From assembly GCA_030141605.1 (NCBI GenBank), contig JAQGDQ010000705.1:1-45647 (forward strand): a DNA stretch of 45,647 bases, read 5' to 3'. Of this stretch, positions 1 through 11,213 are shown one piece after another. The translations under genes and the position numbers were made by a program. Origin of the DNA: Tubiluchus corallicola (Eukaryota > Priapulida > Priapulimorpha > Priapulimorphida > Tubiluchidae). The notes under the pieces are model-generated. The model did not search any database. It had not been told where the DNA came from and saw only the letters and a list, made by a program, of their open reading frames with translations. Each line of letters opens with the position of its first letter. Positions within the stretch are counted from its first letter, which is position 1.

Positions 1-73
1 CAGACCCGCTCTAATCTATGGGCTGGAAGCAACTCTGGGTTTATAAACTATTAATTTAATTTCTAGAAACAAC

Positions 74-830
74 ACAATAATCTAAACAACCAGTGAAGAT
101 GTAAACAAACGTAAACAATAATCTAAACAACCAGTGAAGATGTAAACAAACGTAAACAATAATCTAAACAACCAGTGAAGATGTAAACAAACGTAAACAA
201 TAATCTAAACAACCAGTGAAGATGTAAACAAACGTAAACAATAATCTAAACAACCAGCGAAGATGTAAACAAATGTAAACAATAATCTAAACAACCAGCG
301 AAGATGTAAACAAATGTAAACAATAATCTAAACAACCAGTCAAGCTGTAAACAAACGTAAACAATAATCTAAACAACCAGTGAAGATGTAAACAAATGTA
401 AACAATAATCTAAACAACCAGTGAAGATGTAAACAAACGTAAACAATAATCTAAACAACCAGTGAAGATGTAAACAAACGTAAACAATAATCTAAACAAC
501 CAGCGAAGCTGTAAACAAATGTAAACAATAATCTAAACAACCAGTGAAGATGTAAACAAATGTAAACAATAATCTAAACAACCAGTGAAGATGTAAACAA
601 ATGTAAACAATAATCTAAACAACCAGCGAAGATGTAAACAAACGTAAACAATAATCTAAACAACCAGCGAAGATGTAAACAAATGTAAACAATAATCTAA
701 ACAACCAGTCAAGCTGTAAACAAACGTAAACAATAATCTAAACAACCAGCGAAGATGTAAACAAACGTAAACAATAATCTAAACAACCAGTCAAGCTGTA
801 AACAAATGTAAACAATAATCTAAACAACCC
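74..830. repeat. 41-bp minisatellite, about 18 copies, in an AK2 intron
   Basis: A 41-bp unit repeats about 18.3 times in perfect register (the AATCTAAAC landmark falls at 79, 120 and so on to 817). Only a few positions vary: GAAGATG/CAAGCTG, ACG/ATG and the preceding T/C. Each unit contains two GTAAACAA words separated by two or three bases, plus a CTAAACAA. The array lies about 80 bp beyond the splice donor of AK2 exon 3. There are no unique spacers, so it is not a CRISPR array. Confidence 0.97.
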
Positions 831-912
831 AGTTTCCTCCAAAGTTATCTATTACTACGGCATCATTTAAAGTGGCTACAAATGAACAATGAATTATTGT
901 TAGGTTAATTAC

Positions 913-3900
913 CTTTACTGCTTGTTCTAGATTGCGAGGGAAGCCATCCAGCAAGAAGCCATTTTTACAATGCGGTTTATCCAGGTGATCATCAATCATA
1001 TCAATGACAAGTTCATCACTGACTAGTAAACCAGAATCCATTTGTTCCTGTAAGTGTAAAATTCACTCTTATTAGTTCCATTTTAGCATCTCAACCAACT
1101 AACCTTTGATTCAAGTATCAAGTTCATTGCTAACGAGTAATTGTCTATATTGGAAAAGAAGCAGGCTGCTCAACACCTACCTCACAATAACTACCCCACA
1201 ACTTCTTTACCATTGAAACCCTCCTATAAATACCACAGATAAGATACAGACCCAGAGAGCATGAGAGGTTATCTCAATCACTTGCAATTTTTCCTAGCAT
1301 GAGAGGTTATCTCAATCACTTGCAATTTTTCCTAGCATGAGAGGTTATCTCAATCACTTGCAATTTTTCCTAACATGAGAGGTTATCTCAATCACTTGCA
1401 ATTTTTCCTAACATGCGAGGTTATCTCAATCACTTGCAATTTTTCCTAACATGAGAGGCTATCTCAATCACTTGCAATTTTTCCTAACATGAGAGGTTAT
1501 CTCAATCACTTGCAATTTCTCCTAACATGCGAGGTTATCTCAAACACTTGCAATTTCTCCTAACATGCGAGGTTATCTCAATCACTTGCAATTTTTCCTA
1601 ACATGCGAGGCTATCTCAATCACTTGCAATTTTTCCTAACATGCGAGGTTATCTCAATCACTTGCAATTTTTCCTAACATGAAAGGTTATCTCAATCACT
1701 TGGTGATGAGTACTATGAGTTAATGAGAATGTCTAAGATGCTGCTGAAGATGTGATAGACATTTATAAGAGCAGATTTTATCAGCAGCTTCTGGTTAGCT
1801 TAGTTGATGTTTAAATCTGCAAGGAATAATAAAAATTCTTCCTTCATTTTATATATGATGCAGACCTGCAAACTTTAGAAGCAGTAAAACACTCTCTTGA
1901 CTCCTGTCTGCTACATCTTAAACTAGACTTGCTTGCAGTTTATAGTCGATGTTTTAACTAGAATAATTAAAAACACTGCAATACAACATTATAAACCTAC
2001 TTTAATCTTTCTCCCAAGACGAGAGCCAGATGCGACGGTGCTGCGTAACATGTCACCTGTAGACAGATGACAAGAACAGTATTTCTCAGCTAACCATGGA
2101 GCCTGGAAATAAGTGAATAATTTTAGTTATTCACGCTGTAGGTTGCTGTCGAGCGCACAAGATCACCGGTGAAAAAGCCAACATAAAAACCAGCATATAA
2201 AAAGGCATAAATTGCAGCAGTATATGCAGTCAAACTTAATTCGGCAAAATTCATTAACAGCCAGAAATATATATATAAAATTATGTTATCTTTGCAACAC
2301 TTTGCTTTACTTTGATAAATTATCCAGCAAGCCTTTAAACAGTTCCAGCGATTGATGATGATCGTGAAAAGGTCAAAGGTTAAGTGTATCAGACAATACA
2401 CTTGTGTACACTTGACAATGCCTCGCAGCCCGTGCTGTTGTAATAGTAACAGTTTTAACAGCTAGAACCTTACCTAGTTCACTTTTTCTTGTTCCCAAGC
2501 AAGATCCTAAGAGTAAATCACTCTATGCACAGACTAATGCATAATAATTAAGTAAAGTCCATGTAAAACAACTGAAATTACTAAACTGATGCTTGACCCG
2601 CAAGTCACGTGATGGTTGTAGTTAAGACATGCTGCTGTGGTATGCTTAAGCTTTGACCTACAGAAACTGCGCATGCACACAACGAAACTGAAGAGTCTTA
2701 TTATTAGAAACATGTGGCTAAAACTTCACCGCCACATGGCTATGCGGATGTAACACAAAACAAAATAAATAACCGAATTTTTTTTTATAACTTCACAACT
2801 TTTGTTTCTCCTACACAATCTGCAATAATGAATATGTCCTAAGAAATGCTGTAATCCAAACATTTAAAACCATTAACTACAGTCATATAGAAGCTATAAT
2901 TTATTCAGTAGTTTGTGTTTTATAATTATACAAAATAAATTTGCGGTACAATGTGTTTCTAATATAAACATGTTTTGAATTCCTTCAACAGTTATGAAAT
3001 CTTCTGAGAAGAGCAACAAAAAGTGCAATTATGAGTGGCAGAAACCTGATCACTAACAAAGCATTTATGAAGTTAATACAATGTTAATGAGCACAATGTC
3101 TACAGTTTATTAAGTCTTATACTTTAAATGCAATTTGAAGCGCTAAAGGAGAAAAACCAGGTGGTCTACTCTGTTTAACAGCCATTAAAGGTTACTATAT
3201 TTTCAATTAACCTGTAAACTAGCATGTATTTTATTTGTTTGCCTCTGCTAAATAGCTTTGAGGTCAAATATATTAGTTTGCTACTGTTTTCAATTTCTAC
3301 TTTGCTCTAAACATGAACTTCCAATTTGTTTCACTTGTTTATTAGTGTGTTGTTTCTCAGTAGCGATACGTTAGTAACGTCTCTCCACTGTCCACACCAC
3401 TCACCTTCCTCTCGTTACTGTTGGAACGCACTTGAAAAAATCTAAAGCTCCCTAGCTTTATATATCTTAATGAACACTAACTGCAACCCACGTTGAGCTG
3501 GCAGAGTTCAATTATTGACATGGCATCACAATTCTAGACAGCAACATTTGCCTGGATTGCAAAAAGTCTAAAGTTTGAAACGTGGACCACAAAAGAACTT
3601 TATGGACTTTCTCACTGTATGTTTATTTATCACACATCATCACTTTTTGCTCAGTTGGTTCCTTCAGTTTATATTTTCTGTGCTTATTTTAGTTTTCAAT
3701 TCCTATGTATGCTTATTTTATATCCGTTATTATTAACTGAGATTTTACACGCTTTATCAATTTCAAAAATATCATAAAATTATAAATTTCTTTAATCAAG
3801 CAACATTTTATAAAAGTGCAAGCATTAGTAATAAGGAACATGAACGTGCTTGTAATGTCAGTAAAATGTGTTGATTCGTTTTTCCGAATGTGATTGGCAC

Positions 3901-4370
3901 CAAGTTGGAAACAGTGCTTGAGAAAAATTGAAGAAAGACCCGACTTCCTTCAATCCAATATATATTACCATTGCCATTGCCATTACCATCAAAACATAAA
4001 AATTAAGCACAATAGCTTATAAAGCTCTCCAATCTTTCTTGTCTTGGATTGTCTTTCTAGTATGTCACGACGAAATCAGGCATATTAATTATTAATATTA
4101 TAGTCACATTTATAATGCTTGAACTTTGTTGGAAGGCAGCTTATTTCACTCATGAATTACTCGTGTTTCAAACAGTGTGCGATACAATTTGTACAGACCC
4201 ATGACACGCATTCTACTTAAGTACAGTAGTTAGTACTAGACCAAAGCTAGAACTGCAACTAAAAATACCTGAGTTCCCTTTCCTGCACCTGGAGGTCCAA
4301 GTAAGATGGCATTGATTCCTTGTGGTCGGTCCAAATCACGGGCTGGTTGAGCTTTTGGTACAGGAGCCAT
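913..4370 (-). CDS. AK2: Adenylate kinase 2-like, three N-terminal exons (partial)
   Basis: Coding exons on the minus strand are 4370-4269, 2102-2001 and 1047-913. All junctions are phase 0, with AG acceptors and GT donors. They encode 113 residues. Residues 23-30 carry the P-loop ([11 protein letters not shown] region). Exon 2 gives the [15 protein letters not shown] segment of the AMP-binding region. Exon 3 gives LVSDELV and then [11 protein letters not shown], the conserved AMP-site motif of adenylate kinases. The family catalyses ATP + AMP to 2 ADP; the N-terminal extension before the P-loop and the [11 protein letters not shown] wording match animal AK2 of the mitochondrial intermembrane space. 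The start at 4370 is the first ATG before the P-loop. The lid domain and C-terminus lie beyond the left edge. The introns hold two minisatellites. Family assignment is firm; the AK2 paralogue call is strong by similarity I recognise, not by a search. Confidence 0.93.
1257..1701. repeat. 38-bp minisatellite, about 11.6 copies, in an AK2 intron
   Basis: A 38-bp unit (landmark ATGAGAGGTTATCTCAATCA) recurs from 1261 to 1679 at exact 38-bp steps, followed by a partial last copy. Substitutions are few (GAGAGG/GCGAGG/GAAAGG, TTTTTCC/TTTCTCC). It lies in the intron between AK2 exons 2 and 3 and is unrelated in sequence to the 41-bp array on the other side of exon 3. Confidence 0.96.
2405..2690 (-). 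repeat. Dispersed repeat, inverted partner of 42410-42690
   Basis: The reverse complement of this stretch matches 42410-42690 over about 280 bp with scattered differences. Shared words include CATGGACTTTACTTAAT, GGATCTTGCTTGGGAACAAG and GCTGTTAAAACTGTTACTA, in the same order. This copy is in AK2 intron 1. The partner lies about 40 kb away in a stomatin-like 2 intron. I do not recognise the family and see no coding capacity. Confidence 0.88.
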
Positions 4371-4720
4371 TCAAGCGCGCGTCTCTTACAATACTTACTT
4401 AATTAAGCCTCACTCAATCGACTAAATATATTGTATCGGCAACTTTCAAGATCCGGCCTAACACAACTTGTAATTTTATCACAAAACTGTATCGTTTACA
4501 CACGCGACACAAAAACTGATACTTGGAAATGGGTTGGCAGGTCGGACAAATCTATTTTTCCTAGATACATTAACTGGCACAAGGACAGACTATAACTGGA
4601 ATCCGGTTCCCGACCTACACTTACATAATTGATGGACTGCTGTGGGCGGAGTCTCGCTAATGGCGATTTCTCGACGCGCTGTGACGCACAGCTCTCACTC
4701 TGCTGAAAAACTCATTTAAC
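4371..4720 (-). promoter_or_regulatory. Probable AK2 promoter region
   Basis: This stretch directly precedes the AK2 start on the minus strand. It is locally richer in CpG than its surroundings and holds a GC-box-like GGGCGGA at 4644-4650. No TATA box is obvious. The assignment rests on position and composition only. Confidence 0.4.
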
Positions 4721-5650
4721 CCGATTTATTGTAACGTATTATAGCAAAGCCAGAAGCCCAGCGTTTAGTACTTTATAATAGCGTGCAGTAGATTGGACAT
4801 AGCTGAAAATTTGTGCATGCAGAGGCATCATGTATATATCTATCACAGATATAGGTTGAGTTAATTTCAGGTAAGGTCTACTTGATTAAAACAAGTTATG
4901 CTCTGACAGTAGGGGCGAGCATTCGAACTTAAATTATACATACAAATATTTCAGCACTTTAGCCATGCATGTCATTTATTATTAAATAATAATATTAAAA
5001 TAATTAAGACTATAATAACTTTGCAATGTAAAATTAGTAAACTGTTGTGTTTTGTTTCTCTCGGACAGCTCGTAGAGAAAACCAGAAAACACGTCATCAA
5101 ATTAAACAAGTTTATTATGCGAGAATTCTACAACACAAAAGTATGAAGGAATGCAAAATGTGTATAGTCAAGTGATAATTTGGAAACGTGAAAGCGAGAA
5201 TCTGAGATTAATCTGGGAATACGAGATTAAACTCAAGCGGCCAGCTCTGCCTTATATATCAGTGCAAATGAACAATCTAGAAACTACTATGCACATCATG
5301 TATAGAAAGTTCTTGAGTCTTCTAGAAGGTAAAAAAGATTGTTCTACTATACTATAGAATATTCCAGATCTCCACAACATAAACCTTGTCAAAATCTTTT
5401 TGATATCGTTCAATAAGATTAAAAGGTATTTTGAAGTGTCTTTTACTGCACTAAAAACCATTATGGATCATAAAATCAAAAAGAAAAAAGAATCTTGATG
5501 CTGAATAATTGCTTATGCATAGTATGAGTGGGCCTATAGATATGAGTTTAACCTTTAGCACCACAAAATAAACGATAAAAAGGGGATCCTGTTATCTTGT
5601 TTTTTTCTGAGTATATAACATAATTATTGGCATCCAGTTAAAGACTGGTA
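4721..5650. other. Intergenic stretch, nothing recognised
   Basis: AT-rich sequence between the AK2 promoter region and an open stretch near 5656. Short open frames around 5151-5461 run on both strands, show no recognisable protein and lack splice context, so I read them as chance. I see no repeat or RNA gene here. Confidence 0.5.
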
Positions 5651-5655
5651 GTCAC

Positions 5656-5988
5656 TCATACATCGATAACAGCGAGCTTGTAGGTAGCCGTCATAGAGTT
5701 GGAAAAAGTCTTACTGGTAGCCGTAGCAACAAGACCCGTATACACCAGCTCCAAGATCTGTCATATTGGAGGTGTTTTAACATGACCTGTCACCAGATAA
5801 GGATTAATGCTGAAGTGTTTAAATTGATCCTTAGAAATAAATCCACTTGGGGCATTGCGGCGAGCAGGGAGTCCTGGCATAGGGAGGTGAGCAAAATCAT
5901 GTCCGTGGACGTACGATTCATTGGATGATGATGTAACCAGATAATGATGACACCTGCCCCATACCCTGACGAAAAAACGGGTATACAT
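5656..5988 (-). other. Unrecognised open stretch with one in-frame TGA
   Basis: The minus strand is open for 75 codons (5988-5761), stops at a TGA at 5763-5761, and continues open in the same frame for 34 more codons to a second TGA at 5658-5656. Just inside the 5' end is a good acceptor-like site (TTTTTTCGTCAG before GGTATGGGG), so the real coding part, if any, could start near 5968. The middle reads DFAHLPMPGLPARRNAPSG, which looks protein-like, with no low complexity. I do not recognise a family. It could be the last exon of a small gene, a decayed copy of a gene, or chance. Confidence 0.25.
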
Positions 5989-6520
5989 GATTATATGTGT
6001 ATATATTAACCTAACATATATATAGAGTTGTTTAAACTTACACAGTTGACAGTCATTCTTTACACTGCTACACCACCATTGTAAGACTGGCTAATAGATC
6101 TATACGGAATCTATCCAGCATTCAATGCCAGGGCCTACTTAGTAGGCTTAGTACTACACTTGTTTTTGACATAACTGAAGCCTGGCTTGTTGTCAATGTA
6201 ACGCTTTAAGATGAGCCACTGAACCAGCACAAGTGCCTTGCACATTTTCACGTGTATATTAATTGTCTCTCGGGGGTGAAACTGCCTGAGCGTTATTGAA
6301 CGCAGGCGGCTGTGGGCCGTTTACTGACCTGGTTCAGTGTGGCTTAATTTTGGTTGTGAAGTATGTACCTGTGACCACATGACTTTTCAACCCACTTTGC
6401 TGCTATGGTTTATACCTTGTAATGTAATACATTAGGTAATTATTTTATTTTTTACAGACGAGCTTCTATCCTTTTCTAGTCAAAAGTTGAATAGACTTAA
6501 ATGTACAGCTCACGAGTAAG

Positions 6521-9050
6521 ATGGATACAGCATGTAAGACGTCCGAAAAAGATTTTCAATATACCGTAGTTGACGTATGTGGATTTCCAACACAATTACT
6601 GCAATGTGGAAATAATTTAGAAGCAAAAAACAACCATACTCTCATTCTTATAATTCCAGGTAATACTATTTTTATTGTAACACAGGTGAAAAAGCAAAAG
6701 TGGTAAAGATGTGTTACCAGCTGGCTTTGTTAAGTGAATTTTACTTTTGTTCACATGTGAACTTGTTTCCACATAAAAATAGTAAAAATTATCTAAACAA
6801 TGTAATCAGAAAAACCTGTCTTTATAGAGCCCGGTTCCCAACCTTTTGGTCTCCCCTAATTTTTTTACAAGTGCTATCTCCTGTTACCCCTTTGCTTTTC
6901 TTAAGCAAAATGAAGAACCAACACTGACGTCATGAGTTTTTTTTATTATATATGTTATACGTATTTCTCCAATCAAGCGCACTAAATGAGAGTTAATGAG
7001 ATGGCTGCTGTTGCGTAGCAGACGCTTACTTTTTGAATCACTGTTCAGTTTTTGACAGACTGACTTCCATGTGTCCGCAGATGTCAAGACGGTTTCAAGG
7101 TTTTGTCTTGATTGTCGCCATCGTTGAAAAGCTATCTTCACGGAGGTAGCTGCTTACAAACGTAGTAGTCGGATAGACCTACCGAGCCAGGTAGGTCTCA
7201 CAGATCTACTGAATGCACCATTCGGTTACTGGTGTTGTTTCTAGGAGGCGCTTCAGTTGTCTGAATCACCCGCAGATTATTATATAACATTACTTTTCTA
7301 AAATTGTCTAATAGGCTTCTCAGGCACCCCTTATGGTGTTTGCTGGTACCTCAAGGGGTACTAGGACCACAGGTTTGGAACCGAGGCCTATAGAGGAACA
7401 AGCAGATTTTTGCAGATTGAGAAAACGCTGCAGAATGGTTTAAAATCTTTCTGACTGTCTTCCAGTTCTGATTTCCATTGAAAATTTAAGTCGGTGATTC
7501 TAGTCTTTTTAGCTGATCATAGACAGTGACCTCGATTAATTGCATTTCCACGTGCCAATGGTTTGAGTTACTACATTAATATAAAGAAAAAAATCTAAAA
7601 AAATGATATAATTAAAAGGATGTATTTGGTTTTATGCTGGTTTTAGGTAACCCTGGCATTATCCAGTACTATGAACCGTTTATGCTGCACCTGTACCACC
7701 GCTTGGACAAAGAGACACCTGTACATGGGATATCTCATGCTGGACATGTTTCACTACTTACTTCCAATTACAAAACTACATCAGGTAAAAATCTTTTTCA
7801 ATGAAAAATCAAGTATCTATACATTGTTCTGAGAATAAAATTTTTGTTTACAAGCTGCAGCTTGCAAGTGAGAGAATTTAGTAGATTATAGTCCTCTGAC
7901 AGGACACATTATTAGTTATTACATATGTACTTCATTTGTACATCAAAAACATAAATATATATACGTACTATGTAGCATGATCAGTTTATAATGTTAATGA
8001 CTGCATTCATTTTTCTTCTGTGCTATTATACAGTATTTCTAAAATGTTGAAGAAGAGTCAGTCTTGTGTGCAGTTCAGTCATTTTCATTATAATCAAATT
8101 TCATTTTACCTCCTCCATTTTAACACCAAACTTGCTTACCACTTGAAAACTTGAAAAATGGCACAGAACAAAATGCTGTATTTAAATGTACCAAAATTGT
8201 ACCAAAAATTTAGTTGAATTGAAAAAATGCATTGTTTACAGAACTGAAAATTATAAAGTGTTGAAGACTCTTTACGGTTTTGTAAGTTTATATATGTAAG
8301 AAATTGTCATAATGTTTCAGAATTTTCAATTCTTAATTTTTTTACATTTGATCCGACCTTTATGATCGCATTTTTACAGTTGCTGATATCTACAGCTTAT
8401 CCGGTCAAGTTGAGCATAAAATCAGTTTCATTAAACGGCACATTCCTGCAACTACGAAACTTATTTTGGTCGGTCACTCGATAGGGGCATACATTGTGTT
8501 GGAAATCATGAAAAATTTACCTGATCACAACATCTGCAAGGGATTTCTGCTATTTCCAACCATAGAGAGACTGGCAGAAAGTCCTCAGGGTGTCTATGCC
8601 ACACCCTTGGCACGTTATTTACGTTGGATTACATATCCAATCATGTTTTTCATTTCTTCACTACCAAGTGAACTGCATCGAAGGTTGATCAGTTGGTACT
8701 TTAAGGGAAGAGGAGTCGCTGATTCAGCCATAGCCGCAACATTAAACCTAGCCGATCACAGCGTTTTCCAAAATGTAGCGTATATGGGACATACGGAAAT
8801 GCAGTCTGTGGTTGATCCTGATGTTGAGACCATAGAGAAAAACTTGGATAAATTGTTGTTTTATTACGGCATAGATGACCAATGGTGTCCTGTTAGTTAT
8901 TACGAGGATATGAAAGCGAAGTTTCCGCGGGGTGATATTAGATTGTGTGATGAGGGTTTTGCTCACGCGTTTGTATTGGAACATGGACCTCAGCTGGCTG
9001 ATAAGCTGCTGACTTGGTTTACCCAAGAGTTGCAGAAAATTGAACATTGA
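6521..9050 (+). CDS. LDAH: Lipid droplet-associated hydrolase (LDAH-like), complete
   Basis: Coding exons are 6521-6659, 7647-7784 and 8380-9050, joined in phase, giving 315 residues (vertebrate LDAH is about 325). The start is supported by an in-frame TGA 33 nt upstream; an acceptor-like site at 6457 suggests a spliced 5' leader. The alpha/beta-hydrolase fold shows LIIPGNPGIIQYYEPF across the exon 1/2 junction (a family hallmark at residues 43-58), the nucleophile elbow GHSIG with Ser126, an acid in YGIDDQWCP (Asp258/259), and His288 in GFAHAFVLEHG. The family locates to lipid droplets and affects cholesterol-ester or triglyceride turnover; its true substrate is debated. The hydrophobic patch near residues 172-187 could help with droplet or membrane contact. 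Intron 1 carries an hAT-like element. Confidence 0.93.
6829..7387. mobile_element. Non-autonomous hAT-like MITE
   Basis: An element of about 560 bp ends in imperfect inverted repeats: left GCCCGGTTCCCAACCTTTTG, right (reverse complement) GCCTCGGTTCCAAACCTGTG, both continuing into GGTC. The flanks are near-identical: TTATAGAG at 6822-6829 and CTATAGAG at 7388-7395, consistent with the 8-bp target duplication of hAT transposons with one change; the exact boundary is uncertain by one base. GGTTCCCAACCTTTT-like ends are typical of hAT elements. No transposase is visible; the 85-codon minus-strand frame inside has no recognisable domain. It lies in LDAH intron 1. Confidence 0.72.
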
Positions 9051-9216
9051 CATTATGATAGCATGTCGTAATTTGCTCTTCTGTGATCTAGATAACTGTG
9101 ATAGATGTAAGAAGGAGCTTCATCTTCTAAAAGAAAGAAATGTGATTAAAGTTTTTTGTCGTGCAAAGAAACCAAGATGACATTTTTTAGTAATAGTTAA
9201 AAACAACAAAACTTTA

Positions 9217-9655
9217 TTAAAAACTTTTACAATAAAAAGTTAAAATCCTGCCAAATGTTTCGACTACCTGCTGCTGTCATCATTAGTGGTAAATTTACAA
9301 ACATACAACCAGTTTATATAAGAGCCTATTATGCACTAATTAACTAGTTAACAGAAGCCAAATAGATAATGACTAAATAGACCAATAAAGAAATTGATAC
9401 AGCAACTTAAGCATTTATTATGTATTTACAGAAGCCAAATAGGTAATGAATGAATAGACCAGTAGAAAAGAAATTGTTGTGTTTGGTGTGTTTATTCATT
9501 ACCTATGTGGCTTTGTTAACTATTTAATTAGTGCATAATAGGCTCTGCCTACATAAACTAGTTATTTATTTGTAAATTTACCACTGAGGATGAAAGCAGC
9601 AGGTAGTCGAAACGTTTGGCAGGATTTTAACTTTTTATTGTAAACGTGTTTTTAA
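9217..9655. mobile_element. Fold-back MITE with about 165-bp inverted arms
   Basis: The left arm (about 9217-9382) and right arm (about 9485-9655) are reverse complements with few differences; both read outward through TTTACAATAAAAAGTTAAAA and TTTCGACTACCTGCTGCT to TATTATGCACTAATTAA. The loop of about 100 bp holds a second, direct copy of the arm's inner end (GAAGCCAAATAG at 9352 and 9431). There is no coding capacity. It lies about 170 bp after the LDAH stop, probably in the 3' UTR or just beyond it, and its left arm carries an AATAAA at 9231-9236 that could serve as a poly(A) signal. Confidence 0.85.
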
Positions 9656-10568
9656 CCGTAAATGTTTCTATGTGCCTGTAATAAAAATTAATGAATAATA
9701 CTTAAATCTCATTATCGTGATGCATTTTATGATGATTATTCATAGTAGATCTTTTCATCTCCTTTGTGTAATATTTATTGAAAAACACATGAATTTGCAG
9801 CGTTTGCATTTTGTACTAAGATTAGTTTATAACAGTTACTAATCGTCTTGTCTTGTGAACAACATTATACATCAATGAAAGCAGTACTTCCTGCAAGTGA
9901 TGTATGTATAACTCTTTAAACAGCTCATGTGTGGAATTTCACTTTAGCTCAAATCTTAAATATAGTTATTAGTTATCGCTATTATTTTTACGTTGTGTAG
10001 TATGACACCTGAAAAAAAAACAAATGCTTGTATTAGTCATGGTACAGGAGGTTTGTGCCATAGTTAATTAAAGTACGGCATCTTTGAAACGAGACTCGGG
10101 TTCTGAATGTTTCAAGTTCATACAACCTCTTAAACTCTCTTTAATAATTAACTTCAGTTAATTGTATACTAGAAGCAAATTTCAAATTGGACTGCATACG
10201 TGACATGCAGCAGTAATCACTCTTCATAACAGCACTAAGTGTTGTTGTCAGGACATGGTAGGCCTGGAAGCTGTCTCATTATGGAGAATAATCCTGTAAG
10301 CTGGGAAATTCCAGCCAGTTTACTAACCTCACAATGTCAGAACATCAATGCAATTCAGTTTTATTTGCACAAATACATACAATGTACATTGGCAAAGCAA
10401 TACACCTTAAATACTACATAACCCGTTAAATACTACATAAACCATCAGCCAACCGATGGCATTGTGTGCTTAGTGAACAAAGCTAAGCATTGTCAAGCCT
10501 GGTCAGTAAGTTGTTGGATGATTTCCAGCAAACTGCTCCTAGGGATGGTTGTCTTTCTGGGGAGCACA

Positions 10569-10599
<31 letters not shown>

Positions 10600-10856
10600 T
10601 GCATGCGCGTGTGCATTCAAGCATAACTAAGATTACTATGCTTACAAGCCCAAGGTTCTTAAAAATTCCCCTCTACTCAGGAATTATTTGTGATAGTAAT
10701 TAGTTGACATCTGGCAAGCATGTTTAAAAAAAACCTGCGACAATTTTACAAAGTGCCAAAAGGAATTAGTTTATTAATTTTTATGGATTTTTTTAGCTTT
10801 ACATTTTATTTTTATTAACATGTTATTAGTTTGGCCTCATGTTTTTAATAACAATG
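9656..10856. other. Intergenic stretch with a (TG)n tract
   Basis: No gene is recognised. An AATAAA at 9680-9685 is another candidate LDAH poly(A) signal. A (TG)n tract followed by alternating GCGC/ATGTGC runs from 10568 to 10613, a sequence type able to adopt Z-DNA. The open frames around it are short, and one owes its length to the repeat. Confidence 0.6.
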
Positions 10857-11213
10857 GTTGGCATCCTTCTGTCTCGGAAGACAATGGAGCGTGCGCCAAG
10901 AGAGTCAGTTATTGATCACATTGATGGAGCTGCAGCGTCGACTGAGGCTGAGCAGTGCGATCCTTGAATGTCTCCAGGGCGCATGCCTGGGAAAGGTGTA
11001 TGGAGATCCTGAGTTGCCCAGACAACAGGAACCCCCTCTCTTCCTCCCTGGTGTAGTCCAAATGAAAGCGGAGCAATATGTTCGGCACCAGGTTGGCTGC
11101 CGGCGTCAGTGAGCATGCTGCACTGGTCCGCCTTCGGAGCTCCACTCTGATTTGTAAGGTTTACTCCTCTACACATGGCCGTTGGGTCACTTGACCAATG
11201 ACACTTTATAAAG
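10857..11213 (-). mobile_element. SINE copy lacking its 5S-like head
   Basis: About 350 bp match 32662-33025 closely, including TTCTGTCTCGGAAGACAATG, CCAAGAGAGTCAGTTATTGA and CTCTACACATGGCCGTTGGG. The orientation is taken from the second copy, where a 5S-rRNA-like head lies on the minus strand beyond its right end. Here the similarity stops just after GTTGGGTCACTTGAC, so this copy appears truncated at its 5' end. The long open frames on both strands within the element are shared by both copies with different frameshifts; they reflect its GC content and not a gene. Confidence 0.8.

Noticed and set aside
74-1701. CRISPR-like regular arrays
   Set aside because: The units are directly adjacent with no unique spacers, and the DNA is eukaryotic with introns. 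They are minisatellites.
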